A DNA stretch of 62,716 nucleotides, from assembly GCA_910592005.1 (NCBI GenBank), contig CAJVPP010000022.1, forward strand, positions 1 through 62,716, written 5' to 3'. The stretch is from Funneliformis mosseae (taxonomy: Eukaryota > Glomeromycota > Glomeromycetes > Glomerales > Glomeraceae). Positions 1 through 12,200 of the stretch are shown piece by piece. A program made the position numbers and the translations under genes. The notes beneath the pieces were generated by a model. The model did no database searches. It saw only the letters and a program-made list of their open reading frames with translations, and was not told the DNA's origin. Position 1 is the first letter of the stretch, and each line of letters starts with the position of its first letter.

Positions 1-1794
1 CCCTTCTCCGCTCGATAAAGGAAAGGGCAAAGAAGTTTTACAAAGTGAAACAACCTTAGTTGTCACTACAGAACAAAATGAAATGAATGTCGACAACGCC
101 AATGACTCCTCCGAAAATTTTTTAAACAAAAAAAGCCCTCAAGATATTTCCACAAAAAAGACGAAATTTTTCGCCTTCTTCCCAATGAACGACTACCCTG
201 AAAAATCCTCCCAAACGAAAATATCTGATGTAACAGATCTCGTGTTTGACAGATTTGATTCATTTTTGGGTGTCACCCTAGCCAAATACCCAGAAGACCA
301 ATCAAAAAGTATACTTAAGGTGACATTTTCCGACAAAGAAGAAAGGGACGCGTTCTGCAAGATCAACTTACCTAATTTAGAAAATTACACGTTTTTGCCC
401 TCGACATTGTACACAAACATCCTTTTGTGTCACAACAATCAATCAAAATTACAGAGATTCCATTGGACGCAACAGAAGTAAGAATTAAGAAAATCTTTTC
501 CAGATTCAGAAAGATCGTCAGGTTCACTATGGAAATAAAGAACTTATGGCAACAAGCCACAATTATATACGACAATGACGCCAACTTCACAGAACTTAAA
601 AAAGGCTACAGCGTCTTCATCCTTAATGATATAGTGCGATTCCATATGTGTAACTTATCAAGGGACCAAATACTAGAACAATCAAAGTTTTCGGCCAAAC
701 TCACATGCCTCCCACATTACACTACAGGTAAAGATTTATCTGAACTCAGAATAATGACCAATGCGACTACATGGATCATCCTTAAGGCTAAATCCAACTA
801 CAATAACTTACAACATGCCTTCTTCTACTTTGCATCAGCAGATGACTATGAAGCGGCAATCAGTAATAACAACCTTACGATTAATGGTAAACACGTGGAA
901 TAGACAAGTAATAAAACAAAATTATGCGCTATTTGTTTCTCCCCTCATCACAAAATAAAAGACTGAAATAAAAAACGAAGAACACCCCATGACAGAAATA
1001 CACAAAACTTATACCAACGTTTCCAGCCCGCTCAATACAATAACTATAAGGCTCTGTCTCATCTTAGACGAAGAATGGTTAGTCCGAATGTGACTTTCGC
1101 CAGAATTACCAAAGGATAACAAGAAGAAAAACCTGCACTCCCAACAAAGCCAAAATTTGGTATTTCCAACAACGATGATGGATCCTTTGCGTTAAGAGGT
1201 CTAAATAATACACCACTCCCTTCCTGGGCTGATGACGTCCCACCTGATATGGATGTTATTGATAACATACTTTCTCCAAGGCAATCATGTGATATAGCCG
1301 CTGGTACAAAAGCTGGAGGCTCCATGCATGAGAAATCTAACGAAGAAGCCGATTTCAAAGCATTTATCAAAGAAAGCTTCGTTCACTTAACTCAGAAACT
1401 CGAAGACTTTACGATCGCCATGGGTTCTATTATAAAAAGAATGGATACAATAGAAAGTACCCTTAATATCAGGATCTTAACTCCAGATGAAAACATGGAT
1501 GACTCAGACATGGTATATGGTTATGATACCCCAACTATCGATACATCCAATTCAGTTATTAATAAACAAAGACGCACTATTGAGGCCCTTAAAGAGCTTA
1601 ACGATGCCCAAAATCTTCAGCTAAAGCATTTTACAGAAACAGTAAATGACTTAGTAAACTCGTGTAATGCTTTTCGCGTGATTTTCGCCTAAAATAATTT
1701 AATACTAACAGGAAAAACAGCAGAAATATTGACTCTCAACACTAATTACGACATAACGGCAGACAAGGCTCTAAAGAGTCTCCCTCAATTTTAA
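1..1794 (+). pseudogene. LINE copy 1 ORF1 (RNA-binding protein), broken
   Basis: This is the remnant of the nucleic-acid-binding ORF1 protein. A low-complexity N-terminus (from 83) is followed by an RRM-like segment at about 440-650, a conserved helical part to 903, a zinc-knuckle region at about 925-965 and a C-terminal part ending at 1794 (TAA). A frameshift lies near 400-420, where copy 2 has extra C residues. In-frame stops include TAG at 901-903, which copy 2 shares. The last Cys of the CCHC knuckle is replaced by a stop in this copy but is intact in copy 2. The stop lies 11 bp before the ORF2 start. Confidence 0.85.
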
Positions 1795-1805
1795 ATCAAA
1801 TAATC

Positions 1806-4800
1806 ATGATTACTGTCTCTACAGATGCTAATAATGTTTCCACATCCTCAATCACTGATAACTCCACCTTCTCAATAAATATTCCAAATCTTACCATCGC
1901 TACTCACAATGTCAGATCATTCACAAATACCGCAAAACAACATTTCCTCCTTTCCCTTTATTCTGCACATAACATAGATATCATCGGCCTTCAAAAAACT
2001 AACTTTAAACAAATACATGCAAAAAATTTCAACCCAACTCATTCCTCTCACATCTCATTTTTCAGTTCAACACCAAGACAGAGAACAGCCTTCGGAGTTG
2101 GAATCATATTAAAGAAAGATATCACCCATCATGTCTTTAAGCATGATACAAAGCTAGATCGACTGATTTACATAGATCTGTAGTTCGCTAACAAACAAAA
2201 ACTATGGGTCATTAACTGTTATTTACCACCCGCAGACTTGAAAACCAGACAGAAAGTCCAACAAATACTTACAAAATGGATCAAAGAAGCTTTATCTCTA
2301 GATTATTATATGGCTGTAATAGGAGATTTCAATGCTGATATAGACCGCCAACATAACCCGACAAATGCACTCAAATATTTTGACATGTTGCTTAGAATGT
2401 CTATGTTCAATGACTTCACCCTCAAACATGACTGTGCAAGAACTCGCTTTCCTTCGTATACCAATAGTCAAAGTACCTCGAGAATTGATTATATATGGAC
2501 ATCAATAGAACTTTCAGTCAACATACTGGATTGCTATACCATTCTGATAGATATTGATATATCTGATCATCTACCAGTCGTAACAAAGTGTGTTAACTTC
2601 TTAGATATCAAATTCAACAAACGCAAAATAAAAGCGAAACTTAGTTTTGACTTCAACAAAATGGATGATTATAAATGGAACAAATTCGAAAACAAATTAG
2701 ATGTACTAGTGAACGGCTGCCCACTGAAAACCGTGAACATCAACACCTTCTGGACGCAATCTTTGCTCAACAAATATTGGAATCAGTTTCAAGATTTACT
2801 GATTAAAGCGGCTGAATCAACTATTCCTATCTGAAAATCAACAGGACAATTTAAATATCCAAGACCCCCTAGTTTGTCTAAACTTTACGTACAACAAAAA
2901 GAACTCCACAAATTTAACAAGTTACTGCGCTCAATCAAAAATGGGGCATCCTTTCCGGTCTCTTAGCCCTGTGCATATGATATTTACATCAATAATGCAA
3001 ATTCACTGAACCTCGTCACCGCTCACTTCACTCCAGACTATCCATTAAATTTCATTGACCTTTTGCTCTCCGATATTAATTTACTAATTAATATTGTCCA
3101 TTGTAAAGCCAAACTACACGAGAAAGAACATAAACTTCAATCAATTCAACAAGCACTCAATAAACGACTTGAAAATTACACTGTACAACCTGGTAAAATG
3201 TTAGATTCTACATTAAACCGATTGAGAAGAACTATAATACTTGACCGCTGTCTATCAAGAAATTCTAATGATTTGCTCACAGATGAAATTGAAGTTAAAC
3301 TCAATGTAAACGAACATTTTCAGAAAGCAGCTGGCACCACCCATGAAAACAAAGAGATACCAGAGGAATGGAGTTCAGTCTATAATCCAATTGCCAGTAT
3401 TGACCTCAATATATATAAGTCTTTAATGTCACCCCTCACGACAGACGAATGGTATAACGTTATAAAGTCCTTAGCCAATAGTAAAGCATCAGGTCCCTCA
3501 AAAATCCACAATGAAATATTAAAACGCCTCGGTCCGCATGCCAAAAAACTCCTTTGGTACATAATCTGTGGCTGCTTAAAAATCTTATTGCTACCGAACA
3601 GGTGAAATTTAGCATACATATATCCGATCTCTAAACCTAAACCGTGGGAATATGACCTAAATAACACTCGACCTATCACGCTCCTAGAATGTCCAAGGAA
3701 AGCCCTAATCAAATTAATCAACAGACATCTGTTAATAACTTTCGTTCAGCATAGCATATTAAAAAGACACAACTTCGTAAGTTTACCATTTCAGTCAACT
3801 TTCGAACCATTACATATCTTCGATAATATCAAACACGATACGCTTGCAAACAAAAAGGAGCAGTGGATCCTATTGCAAGATATGTCCAAAGCCTACGATC
3901 GGATTAACGTCTTTATGTTAGTCAGAGCCTTAGAAAGACTCAAACTACCTAAAGAATTCATATTTTTTATTCTCAATATGTTTATCTCACAAGATAATCA
4001 AGTCTTCACGGCCTTCGGTAATACAAACACATATAAAGTTTTCTCAGGCATCGACCAAGGAGAAATTATCTCCCTTCTCCTTTGGTGCATTTATTACAAT
4101 CCACTCCTATGCAAGGTACAATCTTCAGACTTAGGATATAACATATCAGTTAGGTGGAAACCAGATGTACGAACAGAATCTTATAATAACCTCCAATGTA
4201 AAATATCAGTCTTAGCATATATAGATGATACACTGTGGATTACCCGATCAAAGGACGACCTGACAAATATTATCAACATAGTAAACAGTTTTTATGAACT
4301 TAACAGCATACAAGTTAACTGGGCTAAATCAGACCTCTTAACAAACTTGACAAACACGCAGACAATTATTACCAACGTGTGTAGTAACGATCATACAATA
4401 AAGTCAGTTAACCCAAAAAACTCAGTGCAATACCTTGGTATTTGGATCTCACTGCGATGCAATAAAATGTTCACTGTCAATCAAGCCGTTTAAGATGTGA
4501 AATCCACTATAATAATACTATATAATAAGAAGCTGACGGACAAACAACTCATTTATACGTACAACGCGGTAATAATCCCACGTATTGAATATCATACGCA
4601 GCTTGTACACCTTTCAGAAAATGCTTCAGATCGCATCATTCGACCTTTCAGATCGTTTCTCAAGAAGAAACTCCATTTTCCAAGAGACACCCCATCAAGT
4701 TTATTTTACTCCAAATTATTTTATAGTATCACTCATTTATACCATAAATACACACAGGCTCTTAGCGACACAATCTTATACGCAGTAAATGATAATGGTC

Positions 4801-7028
4801 TATTGGGATAAACCACACACATACGACTTCAGCAAATACAACTGCAAGAATGGATACCCTCATCGCCATTAAAAGATTGGCCCTTTAACAACCCAAAATA
4901 TTTTAAAGATTGGATTCCAGGCCTATTATGTGACTTAAAAAGACTCAATATTAAAATAGTTCCACCTGAACACATCCATGGGCGTATACTAGGTGGTTCT
5001 ACATCAATACAGTCCATTATACCAAACAGTTATAGGAAATTTTCGTCTATTTTAGCCAAAATGTCCATCATATTTATAGAGCAACTCTTAACAAAGGATT
5101 GCAAATATATGCTCAGTATGAATAACCTACGAACTTTCTTTTCAATACCGAACAGAGGTAGAATCCCTACCTGGTATCCAGCTATAAAGGAAGCACTGCG
5201 AATAGATGTGAATCATCAATTACCTTCTGATATAACCATAACGCAAGAACACAGTCATAACTTCTCGTATTTACTTAATAACTTAATCACCAACAAATTT
5301 TCATATGTTACCTTGTGATATCCAATTATCGATAACTTAATATTCGAACAGATCTTAAAAACATCAGGAAGCTTTGCAGACATTATACATTGCACTTATC
5401 ATATAGTCAACAACGAGATTACACTACAACACTACCAGGGATGTCCACTTCATAACCCTACATTATTCAAAAAGAATTCATTGGAACTCAGATTATACAA
5501 CTGTGTTTTCGCAGTTCCTATCAGGATTTGTATAAATATTTCGATGTATCACAGGAACAAGAACCACACTTGTTTTTGGTCACTTCTATTTATAAGGGAT
5601 ATGGCAAGTCACAAATATAACTATGTCAATAATTCTTTAACTAACAGACTACTAATAAACTATCAACGTCCAACCCCCTCATCTTTGATTTACAATTATG
5701 TCTCAAGTTCACATTTTCACAATCTATTAACTCTTTCACAACAATTTGAGTCAGCCCAAGAATTAACATTTTATACAGATGGATCTCTTAAGGGTTTGGG
5801 TACTCCTACAATTAGAATGGGACTGGCTTGGCTACAGACGAACCTAAATTTCCCGATGGTTTCCTACTCTTCAGCTTTTGCAACCTCATTCCCATCTTCA
5901 TCATTGGCGGAGTTGAGAGCAATTTTCACAGAAATCCTTGTGACGCCTAAGAATTGTCGTCTCAGCATTCACACAGACTCACAGGCTGTCATACAGCAAT
6001 ATAACAAATTTAAAAACATTCGTTGTTTCTCTCCGTCTATCAGACCCTTATTAAAGATTACAAATTACCCACTTTGGTTTAGCCTCTTCAAAGTGATAGA
6101 CAAACAGTGCTTATCTATTGTCCTACATAAAGTCAAAGCACACTCAGACGACTTATACAATGAGAAAGTAGACCAGTTAGCAAAACAGTGTTACGACTCC
6201 TCTGCCCTACTGTTTAACCTTACATACATGAAATAACATTACATCAGCTACAAAGGAATGTGTGTCACAGTCCCTATACGACCACTCATTCAAGATATAA
6301 CACAATCCATGACGTACAGCAATTTCTAGAACCTGATCAATATTAACAAACACCATCATCTCAACATACTTTGGCTGACCACAGCGTTTTTCTTAAATGA
6401 TAACATAGCCTCCGCTTGCACCTCATACGAAGTTTCAGCTATAAAAAAAAAGAAAATCCAAAGGTTAATAGAATTGTTTCCCACCATGGAAGTTCTGAAA
6501 GTAAAACATCCGAACGTTTTCAACCAAACCTGGCTGTGTGTCAGGTGTGAAAGTGATGATGAAACATTTAATCACATTTGGGAATGCCTCACGTCATAGA
6601 CCTTAATGAGATCTATTATCCACGACTCTCAACTTTATCTCCGCGATTTGATCAGAGATGATAACATTTTTGCGGAAATACAAGCACTACCGATATGGCA
6701 TATAACAGTCAATTACACACAGTATCTTATAGCCCTTATTAAAGGTTTAGTCCCTTACTCTTTATATAAACTCGTCTTGGTAGCCATGAAAATGAAGGAC
6801 CTCGCATTAGCGACTCTATCAGCATTCATGCATTTCATATTTGAGCATACTCAAAAGATCTGGGTCGATCAGTGTGATAAACAGATTAAATTCGAAAAAT
6901 CCAATAATATTGATTTCATCACCAAAAAGAACAATACTTCTGCAACAGGATACGGAAATATGCATCAATTACATACTCTAACAATACATAATGCCATTAA
7001 TAAGATGGTCCGTTTCAGATCCCATTAG
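1806..7028 (+). pseudogene. LINE copy 1 ORF2 (endonuclease-RT-RNase H), broken
   Basis: ORF2 starts with ATG at 1806. The endonuclease shows the THN, GDFN (about 2323) and SDH (about 2564) signatures, but the catalytic Glu of LQETN is Lys here (LQKTN, about 1990). The reverse transcriptase has a D-x-S-K-A-Y motif A (about 3880), a G-x-D-Q-G motif B (about 4050) and an intact YIDD (about 4220). RNase H shows YTDGS (about 5775), AELRA (about 5910), HTDSQ (about 5970) and a late KVKAHS...VDQLAK stretch (about 6130-6180). A CX2CX8HX3C finger follows at about 6540-6590. Stops sit at 2181, 2832, 3603, 4491, 4809, 5316, 6234 and 6597, plus frame shifts, so the protein is not made. Shared stops are at 2832-2834 and 5316-5318. 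Confidence 0.9.
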
Positions 7029-7273
7029 ACAAATTTTTGGTGCCGTAGTAGCCAAGCCCTTTCTCATTGGTATGATTACTAGAAAATGATAGTTTTAGCT
7101 TAGGTTACAATTAGATTCTGAGAAAGTGCAGGGTCAGTCTTAATTTAGTTTCTAGATAGAGATTTTTGTATTTTCTTAAATTTGTATATTTTTCTTTTAT
7201 TTGTATCTATATACTTTGAATTTAATAAAGATTATGCGAAACTACCGCACTTAAAAAAAAAAAAAAAAAAAAA
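7029..7273 (+). other. LINE copy 1 3' UTR and poly(A) tail
   Basis: This non-coding tail is nearly identical to 14507-14747 of copy 2, including the AATAAA-like signal and the last unique bases ACCGCACTT before the A run. Strong conservation of this end fits its role as the site where the element's reverse transcriptase starts target-primed copying. Confidence 0.85.
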
Positions 7274-7289
7274 GTTTATTTTATTTTTT
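7274..7289 (+). repeat. Target-site duplication, left copy
   Basis: The 16-bp sequence GTTTATTTTATTTTTT lies between the poly(A) tail of copy 1 and the 5' end of copy 2. It recurs exactly at 14749-14764, directly after the tail of copy 2. This is what a target-site duplication from insertion of copy 2 should look like. Confidence 0.8.
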
Positions 7290-7313
7290 GGAAAAAAACT
7301 TTTTTCCGCTACC

Positions 7314-9277
7314 ATGCCAAGATTAAAGAAAGAGAACAACAAAAACTAACAAAAACAATAACCTCGCTCTTGCCCTGGTACTCCAGAGCAACAACCAAAG
7401 AAAAAACAAAATACCTTACAAACTGTAGAACCTGAAAGCAGTATGTCCACTAACAACAACAATGACAAAACTCCACTTATGGACGTCGACCCTCTTCCGC
7501 TTGATAAAGGAAAGGGCAAAGAAGTTTTACAAAGTGAAACAACCTTAGTTGTCACTACAGAACAAAGTGAAATGAATGTCGACAATGCAAATGACGCCTC
7601 TGAAAATTTTTTGAACCACAAAAAGAGCCCTCAAGATATTTCAACAAAAAAAACGAAATTTTTCGCTTTCTTCCTAACAGACGACTACCTTGGAAAATCT
7701 TTCCAAACAAAAGTTTCTGCCATCACAGACCTCGTATTCGATAGATTTGATTCTTTCTCCAGTGTCGCCCTAGCCAAACATCCAGAAGACTAATCAAAAA
7801 GTATACTCAAGGCGACATTTTCTGACAAAGAAGAAAGGGATGCGTTCTGCAAGGTCAACTTACCTAATTTAGAAAATCGCACGTTTTTGCCCCTCGACAT
7901 TGTCCCCAACATCCCTTCGTGCCACAACAATCAATTAAAGTTAATGAGATTCCATTGGACGCAACAGAAATAAGAATTAAGAAAGTCTTTTCCCAATTTG
8001 GAAAAATCATTAGGTTCACAATGGAAACAAAGAATTTATGACAATAAGCCACAATTACATACGATAACGATGCCAACTTTACTGAACTGCAAAAAGGGCA
8101 TGGAGTCTTCATCCTCAATGATATGGTGTGATTCCATATGTGTGACTTATCGAGAGACCAAATACTAGAACGATCAAAGTTTTCGGCTAAGCTCACATGT
8201 CTCCCACGTTACATTATGGATAAAGATTTATCCGATCTCAGATTAATAACAAATGCGACAACTTGGATTTTTCTGAAGGCTAAATCCAACTACAACAATC
8301 TACAACATGCCTTCTTCTACTTCACATCGGCAGAAGATCATGAAGTGACAATCAGCAATAACAACCTTACGATTAATGGTAAACATGTAGAATAGACAAG
8401 TAACAAAATACCATTGTGCGCCATCTGTTCTTCCCCCCATCACAAAATAAAAGACTGTCCTAAAAAAAGAAGAACACCTAATGATAGAAATACACAAAAC
8501 TTATACCAGCGATTCCAGCTCGCTCAATATAACAACTACAAGGCTCCATCCCGTCCCAGGCGAGGAGCGATTAATCTGAAGGTAACTTTTGCTAGAATAA
8601 TCAATGAAAAACAAGAAGAAAAATCTACACCCCCAATGAAACCTAAATTTGGTATCTCTAACAACGAAGATGGATCCTTTGCGTTAAAAGGTCCAAACAA
8701 TACTCTACTCCCTTCCTAGGCCGATAACGTCTCACCGAATATAGATTTTATCGATAACATACTTACTCCAATGGAATTACGTGATATAGCTGCTGGCACA
8801 AAAGCTGGAGGCTCCATGCATAAGAAATCGAATATAGAGGCTGATTTCAAAACTTTTATTAAAGACAGCTTCTAACAGTTAGTCCAGAAACTCGAAGACT
8901 TTACCATCGCCATGGGTTCCGTCATGAAAAGAATAGATACTATCGAAAATACTCTCAATATCAAGGTTATAGCTCCAGATGAAAATATGGAAGATTCAGA
9001 TATGGTGTATGGCTATGACACTCCGGCTATAGATACATCCAATTCAGTTATCAATAAACAACGACGCATTCTTAAAAAGCTTAACGATGCTCAAAATCTA
9101 CGGTTAAAGCATTTCATAGAAACAGTTAATGGCTTGATAAATTCATGTAATGCATTCCACTCGATTCTCGTCCAAAACAACTTATTACCAACAGAAAAAA
9201 CAGCAGAAATTCTGACCCTTAACACCAACTACGACATAACTGCAGAAAAGGCCCTAAAGAGCCTTCCTCAATTTTAA
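7314..9277 (+). pseudogene. LINE copy 2 ORF1, broken
   Basis: The probable original start is ATG 7314, in frame with the part from 7443, but two TAA codons follow it closely. After the polar N-terminus comes the RRM-like part (about 7920-8140), a helical segment to 8395, an intact CX2CX4HX4C zinc knuckle (about 8414-8458) and a C-terminal coil ending at 9277. Private stops against copy 1 include 7792 (CAA to TAA), 8039 and 8045, 8130 (CGA to TGA) and 8717 (TGG to TAG). TAG at 8393-8395 is shared with copy 1. Confidence 0.85.
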
Positions 9278-9288
9278 ATAATATAATC

Positions 9289-12200
9289 ATGATTACTGTC
9301 TCTACAGATAATAATAATGCTTCAACATCCTCAAACAATAATAATTCCACACTTCCAATTAACATTCCAAATCTTACCTTCGCTACTCACAATATCAGAT
9401 CACTCATAAATATGACTAAACAACATTTCCTTCTCTCCCTATATTCTGCACATAACATAGATATCATCGGCCTTCAAGAAACTAACTTTAAACAAATTCA
9501 TGCAAAGAACTTCAACCCAACTCATTCCTCCTACATTTCATTTTTCAGTTCAACACCAAAACAGAGAATGGCTTTTGGAGTGGGACTCATATTAAAAAAG
9601 ACATCGCCTATCACGTTTTTAAACACGATACTATACTAGATCGATTAATTTACGTAGATTTACAGTTCATCAACAAACAAAAATTACGTGTAATTAACTG
9701 TTATTTACCACCCGCAGACTTAAAAACAAGACAGGAAGTCTAAAATATACTTACCAAATGGATCAAAGAAGCTTCATCTCTAGATTATCATGTAGCTGTA
9801 CTAGGAGATTTCAATGCTGATATGGACTGTCAACATAACCCAACAAATGCACTCAAATATTTCGACACATTGCTTAGAATGTCTATGTTCGATGCCTTCA
9901 CCCTCAAACATGACTGTGCAAGAACCAACTTTCCTTCATACAAAAATAGTCAAAGCATCTTAAGAATTGACTACATATGGACATCAACGGAACTTTCTGT
10001 CAACTTACTTGATTGCTACACTATTCTGATAGCTTTAGATATATCAGATCACCTGCCAGTTGTGACAAAGTGTGTTAACTTCTTAGATATCAAATTCAAC
10101 AGACGAAAAATAAAGGTGAAACTTAGTTTTGACTTCAACAAAATGGATGATCATAAATGGAGCAAATTTGAAGCGAAATTTGATGCACTCCTAAACGGCT
10201 GCTCATTAAAAACTGTGAACGTTAACACTTTTTGGACACAAACATTGCTTAACAAACAGTGGAATCAATTCCAAGACCTACTGATTAAAGCTGCTGAATC
10301 GACGATTCCCATCTGAAAATCAACAGGACAATTTAAATATTCACGACCCCCTAGATTGTTCAAACTATATATACAACAAAAAGAACTTCACAAATTCAAC
10401 AAGTTGTTACAATCAATAAAAAATGGGGCACTGTTTCCGACTTCTTGGTCTTGTTCTTACGATGTCTACATCAACATTGTGCACTCACTGAACTTCGTCA
10501 CCGCTCACCCTACCCCAGATTATTCATTCAACTTCATCGACCTTCTGCTCTCTGATACTAATATATTAATTAATATAGTTCATATAAAGCTGAACTGTAC
10601 GAGAAAGAATACAAACTTCAATCAATTCAACAAGCACTCAACCAACGGCTTGAAAATTACGCTTTACAACCCGGTAAAATGTTAGACTCTACCTTAAATC
10701 GATCAAGAAGAACCATAATCCTTGACCGCTGTCTATCAAGAAATTCCAACGACTTACTTATGGATGAAAGTGAAGTTAAACACAACGTAAATAAACATTT
10801 TCAGAAGGCGGCCGGCACCACCCACGAAAATAAAGAGATACCAGAGGAATGGAGTTTGATTTACAATCCGATTTCCAATATCGACCCCAATATATATCGA
10901 TCCTTAATGTCACCCCTACGGTAGATGAATGGTACAATATTATAAACTCCTTAGCTGATGGTAAAGCACCAGGTCCCTCAAAGATCCACAATGAAATGCT
11001 AAAACACCTAGGCCCACTTGGCAAAAAACTCTTTTGGCACATTATTTGTTGCTGTTTAAAGCTCTCATCGCTACCGAATAGATGGAACTTAGCATACATA
11101 TACCTGATCCCTAAACCTAAACCTTGGGAGTATGACCTAAACAACACCCGGCCTATCACGCTCCTGGAATGCCCAAGGAAAGCTCTAATCAAACTGATCA
11201 ACAGACGTCTCTTAACAATCTTTGTTCAACACAACATATTAAAAGGACACAACTTCGCAGGACTACCATTTCGTTCAACCTTTGAACTATTACATATTTT
11301 CGATAACATTAAACATGACGCACTTACTAATAAAAAAGAGTTATAGATCCTTTTACAAGATATGTTCAAAGCCTATGATCGAATTAACGTATTTATGTTA
11401 ATCAGAGCCTTGAAAAGACTCAAGCTACCCAAAGAATTTATATTCTTCATTCTCAACATGTTTGTTTCTCGGGAAAATCAAGTTTTTACAGCCTTCGGTA
11501 ATACAGATACATATAAAGTATTCTCAGGTATCGATCAAGGAGAAATTATTTTGCCTCTCTTATAGTGTATCTATTACGATCCACTCCTATACAAGGTACA
11601 ATCATCGGACTTAGGATATATTATGTCAGTCAAGTGGAAACCAGATGTACGAATTGAATCTTATGACAACCTCCAATGTAAAACATCAGTCTTGGCATAT
11701 ATGAACGACACACTTTGGATTGCTCAATCAAAGGAAAACCTAAGTAACATAATAAACATAGCAAACAGCTTTTATGATTTGAACAGTATACAGGTTAACT
11801 GGGATAAATCTGACCTTTTGATAAACTTGCCAGACACTCAGCAACTTATTACTAATATGCGTGGTAACGATCATGTAATAACTTTAGTTAAACCAAAAAA
11901 CTCAGTGCAATACCTTGGTGTATGGATCTCACTGAGATGTAATAAGATGTTTACGGTCAATCAGGCTGTTCAAGATGTGAAAGCCGCTATAACGATACTA
12001 ACTAATAAAAAGTTAACAGACAAACAACTCATTTATACATATAATGTAGTCATCATCCCACGAGTTGAATATCATACGCAGCTTATGCACCTTTCTGAAA
12101 ACGCTTCAGACCGCATTATAAGACCTTTCAGATCTTTCTTCAAGAAAAAACTCCACCTTCCAAGAGACATCCCATCATGTTTGTTTTACTCCAAACTTTT

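Larger units (their letters stand above)
1..7273 (+). mobile_element. APE-type LINE, copy 1 (5' end outside window)
   Basis: This is a non-LTR retrotransposon with two reading frames, a 3' UTR of about 225 bp with an AATAAA-like signal near 7224, and a poly(A) tail at 7253-7273. Base 1 aligns with about 7490 of copy 2, so some 200 bp of its 5' end lie outside the window. Domain order is an ORF1 with RRM-like and CCHC parts, then ORF2 with AP-endonuclease, reverse transcriptase, RNase H and a C-terminal zinc finger. That order fits APE-type LINEs such as the Tad1/I-like groups; the clade is not certain. Stops and frameshifts interrupt both frames, so the copy cannot move by itself. A second copy starts immediately 3' of its tail. 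Confidence 0.93.
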